Source: Chryseobacterium turcicum (GTDB lineage Bacteria > Bacteroidota > Bacteroidia > Flavobacteriales > Weeksellaceae). From it: a stretch of 64,000 bases of DNA. The translations under genes and the position numbers were made by a program. The notes under the pieces were generated by a model. It was not told the origin of the DNA. It worked only from the letters and a program-made list of their open reading frames with translations, and ran no database searches. The stretch is from positions 124,001 through 188,000 of the forward strand of contig NZ_JAJNAY010000002.1 in the NCBI RefSeq assembly GCF_021010565.1, given 5' to 3'. This document shows, one piece after another, positions 62,573 through 64,000 of the stretch. Position 1 is the stretch's first letter; each line of letters begins with the position of its first letter.

Positions 62573-63886
62573 ATGAGTACAACAACACAATACGTTCCTT
62601 ATAAAGTTAAGGATATTTCTCTTGCAGAATGGGGAAGAAAAGAAATTACTTTGGCTGAAGCAGAAATGCCAGGTTTGATGTCTATCCGTGAAGAGTACGG
62701 ACCATCTCAACCATTGAAAGGAGCTAGAATCGCAGGATGTCTTCACATGACGATTCAAACTGCAGTTTTAATCGAAACTTTGGTTGCTCTTGGTGCTGAT
62801 GTTACTTGGTCTTCTTGTAATATTTTCTCTACACAAGACCACGCTGCTGCTGCTATTGCTGCTGCTGGAATCCCAGTTTATGCTTGGAAAGGTCTTAACG
62901 AAGAAGATTTCGACTGGTGTATCGAGCAGACTTTATTCTTTGGTGAAGATAGAAAACCATTAAACATGATTTTGGATGATGGCGGAGATTTAACAAACAT
63001 GGTTTTTGATAAATACCCAGAATTCACAAAAGATATCAAAGGACTTTCTGAAGAAACTACTACAGGTGTTCACAGATTGTACGAAAGAATGAAAAACGGA
63101 ACTTTGGTAATGCCTGCGATCAACGTAAATGATTCAGTAACTAAATCAAAATTCGATAACAAATACGGTTGTAAAGAATCTGCAGTAGATGCTGTAAGAA
63201 GAGCGACAGACCTTATGTTGGCTGGAAAAAGAGTGGTAGTTTGCGGATACGGAGACGTAGGTAAAGGTACTGCTGCATCTTTCAGAGGAGCGGGTTCTAT
63301 CGTTACGGTTACAGAAATCGACCCAATTTGTGCTTTACAAGCTGCAATGGACGGTTTCGAAGTAAAAAGATTAGATACTGTAGTGGATAACGCAGATATC
63401 GTAATCACAACTACTGGTAACTTCAACATCGTAAGAGGAGAGCATTTCCTTAAAATGAAAGATAAAGCGATTGTTTGTAACATCGGTCACTTCGATAACG
63501 AAATCGATATGGCTTGGTTGAACACTAACTACGGTCACACAAAATCTGAAGTGAAGCCTCAGGTTGATATCTATACTATCGAAGGTAAAGAAGTAATTAT
63601 TCTTGCTGAAGGTCGTTTGGTAAACTTGGGTTGTGCTACAGGTCATCCATCTTTTGTAATGTCTAACTCTTTCTCTAACCAGACTTTGGCTCAAATCGAA
63701 CTTTGGACTAATTCTGCAGCTTACGGAAACGAAGTATATATGTTACCTAAGCATTTAGATGAAAAAGTAGCAGCTCTTCACCTTAAGAAATTAAGCGTTG
63801 AATTGGAAGTTCTTTCTACTGAACAAGCTGATTACATCGGCGTTGACGTGAAAGGACCTTTCAAACCTGAGTATTACAGATACTAA
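62573..63886 (+). CDS. ahcY: Adenosylhomocysteinase (S-adenosylhomocysteine hydrolase)
   Basis: 437 residues. Cleaves S-adenosylhomocysteine to adenosine and homocysteine, keeping the methyl cycle running. Visible: [20 protein letters not shown] (substrate region), [35 protein letters not shown] and [19 protein letters not shown], the NAD site [20 protein letters not shown], and the C-terminal [10 protein letters not shown]. Length and motifs are standard. Followed by a TTAGCAA heptamer run and a terminator. Confidence 0.98.
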   Translation: MSTTTQYVPYKVKDISLAEWGRKEITLAEAEMPGLMSIREEYGPSQPLKGARIAGCLHMTIQTAVLIETLVALGADVTWSSCNIFSTQDHAAAAIAAAGIPVYAWKGLNEEDFDWCIEQTLFFGEDRKPLNMILDDGGDLTNMVFDKYPEFTKDIKGLSEETTTGVHRLYERMKNGTLVMPAINVNDSVTKSKFDNKYGCKESAVDAVRRATDLMLAGKRVVVCGYGDVGKGTAASFRGAGSIVTVTEIDPICALQAAMDGFEVKRLDTVVDNADIVITTTGNFNIVRGEHFLKMKDKAIVCNIGHFDNEIDMAWLNTNYGHTKSEVKPQVDIYTIEGKEVIILAEGRLVNLGCATGHPSFVMSNSFSNQTLAQIELWTNSAAYGNEVYMLPKHLDEKVAALHLKKLSVELEVLSTEQADYIGVDVKGPFKPEYYRY

Positions 63887-63889
63887 GCA

Positions 63890-63924
63890 TTAGCAATTAG
63901 CAATTAGCAATTAGCAATTAGCAA
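63890..63924. repeat. TTAGCAA heptamer repeat
   Basis: Five tandem copies of TTAGCAA (7-bp period) directly after ahcY. A simple-sequence tract likely made by slippage, with no assigned function. Confidence 0.85.
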
Positions 63925-63929
63925 AAATA

Positions 63930-63964
63930 GAACGCTCTGGGAACTTTTTCCGGAGCGTTTTTTA
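63930..63964 (+). terminator. Terminator after ahcY
   Basis: AACGCTCTGG and CCGGAGCGTT with a loop and T run. Confidence 0.8.
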
Positions 63965-64000
63965 TTAATAATTTTTCAAACACTCAAACACATTCTACTC

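Noticed and set aside
63070..63694. Frames antisense to ahcY (two, up to 137 codons)
   Set aside because: Mirror of a highly conserved coding region; long antisense frames there are expected from codon bias.

Overview
The window looks like a chromosomal segment of a flavobacterium of the Chryseobacterium/Weeksellaceae type. The DNA is AT-rich and Shine-Dalgarno sequences are largely absent. Several promoters match the Bacteroidota consensus TTG-N17-23-TAnnTTTG. The gene set is characteristic of the phylum: GldD, GldJ, PorU and PorV of the type IX secretion system, a Bacteroidota-style type VI sheath pair, M13 peptidases and many lipoproteins. I recognised no rRNA, tRNA, prophage, CRISPR array or complete insertion sequence. 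The assignment to a genus is inference.

Layout. 1-8.9 kb: partial queG, a rhodanese, an HD protein, an alpha/beta hydrolase with a nitronate monooxygenase, a SurA-like chaperone, a PfkB kinase, gldD, mutY and a lipoprotein. 8.9-10.8 kb: tssB and tssC without other type VI genes. 11-18.6 kb: an M13 lipoprotein peptidase, an AraC regulator divergent from an MFS exporter, a SpoIIAA-like protein, an FAD oxidoreductase and a VWA protein. 18.9-29.7 kb: a cluster of envelope proteins (MuiA-like DUF4139, two SIMPL proteins, a DoxX-like membrane protein, an amidohydrolase fused to an NTF2-like domain) beside a LytS-type histidine kinase and a LytTR response regulator. 30-38.6 kb: lipocalin, cinA, a second M13 peptidase, lipA, an ECF sigma factor and tyrS. 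39.6-44.4 kb: a tetR-tolC-hlyD-emrB efflux operon. 44.7-51.3 kb: holB, an outer-membrane protein, lptC, anmK, an SRPBCC protein, a NUDIX hydrolase and murF. 51.4-58.3 kb: gldJ, porU and porV. 58.5-64 kb: a FUSC membrane protein, a phosphopantetheinyl transferase, a HugZ-like protein and ahcY.

The most interesting signal is in the 18.9-29.7 kb cluster. Five intergenic regions each carry two copies of ACTTGGTGAA spaced exactly 21 bp start to start. They lie upstream of the DUF4139 gene, both SIMPL genes, the small membrane-protein/DoxX operon, and between the amidohydrolase and the kinase. Together with the adjacent kinase/LytTR pair this suggests a local two-component regulon with autoregulation that controls a set of envelope proteins.

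The intergenic regions are rich in repeats. There are three copies of a roughly 195-bp MITE-like element with 14-15 bp terminal inverted repeats; one of these lies inside the kinase/regulator operon. There is also a three-unit tandem repeat upstream of tyrS, three copies of a hairpin built on ATTCGTGCATTCGTGGC, several other fold-back repeats, and a GC-rich structured island at 39.3-39.44 kb.
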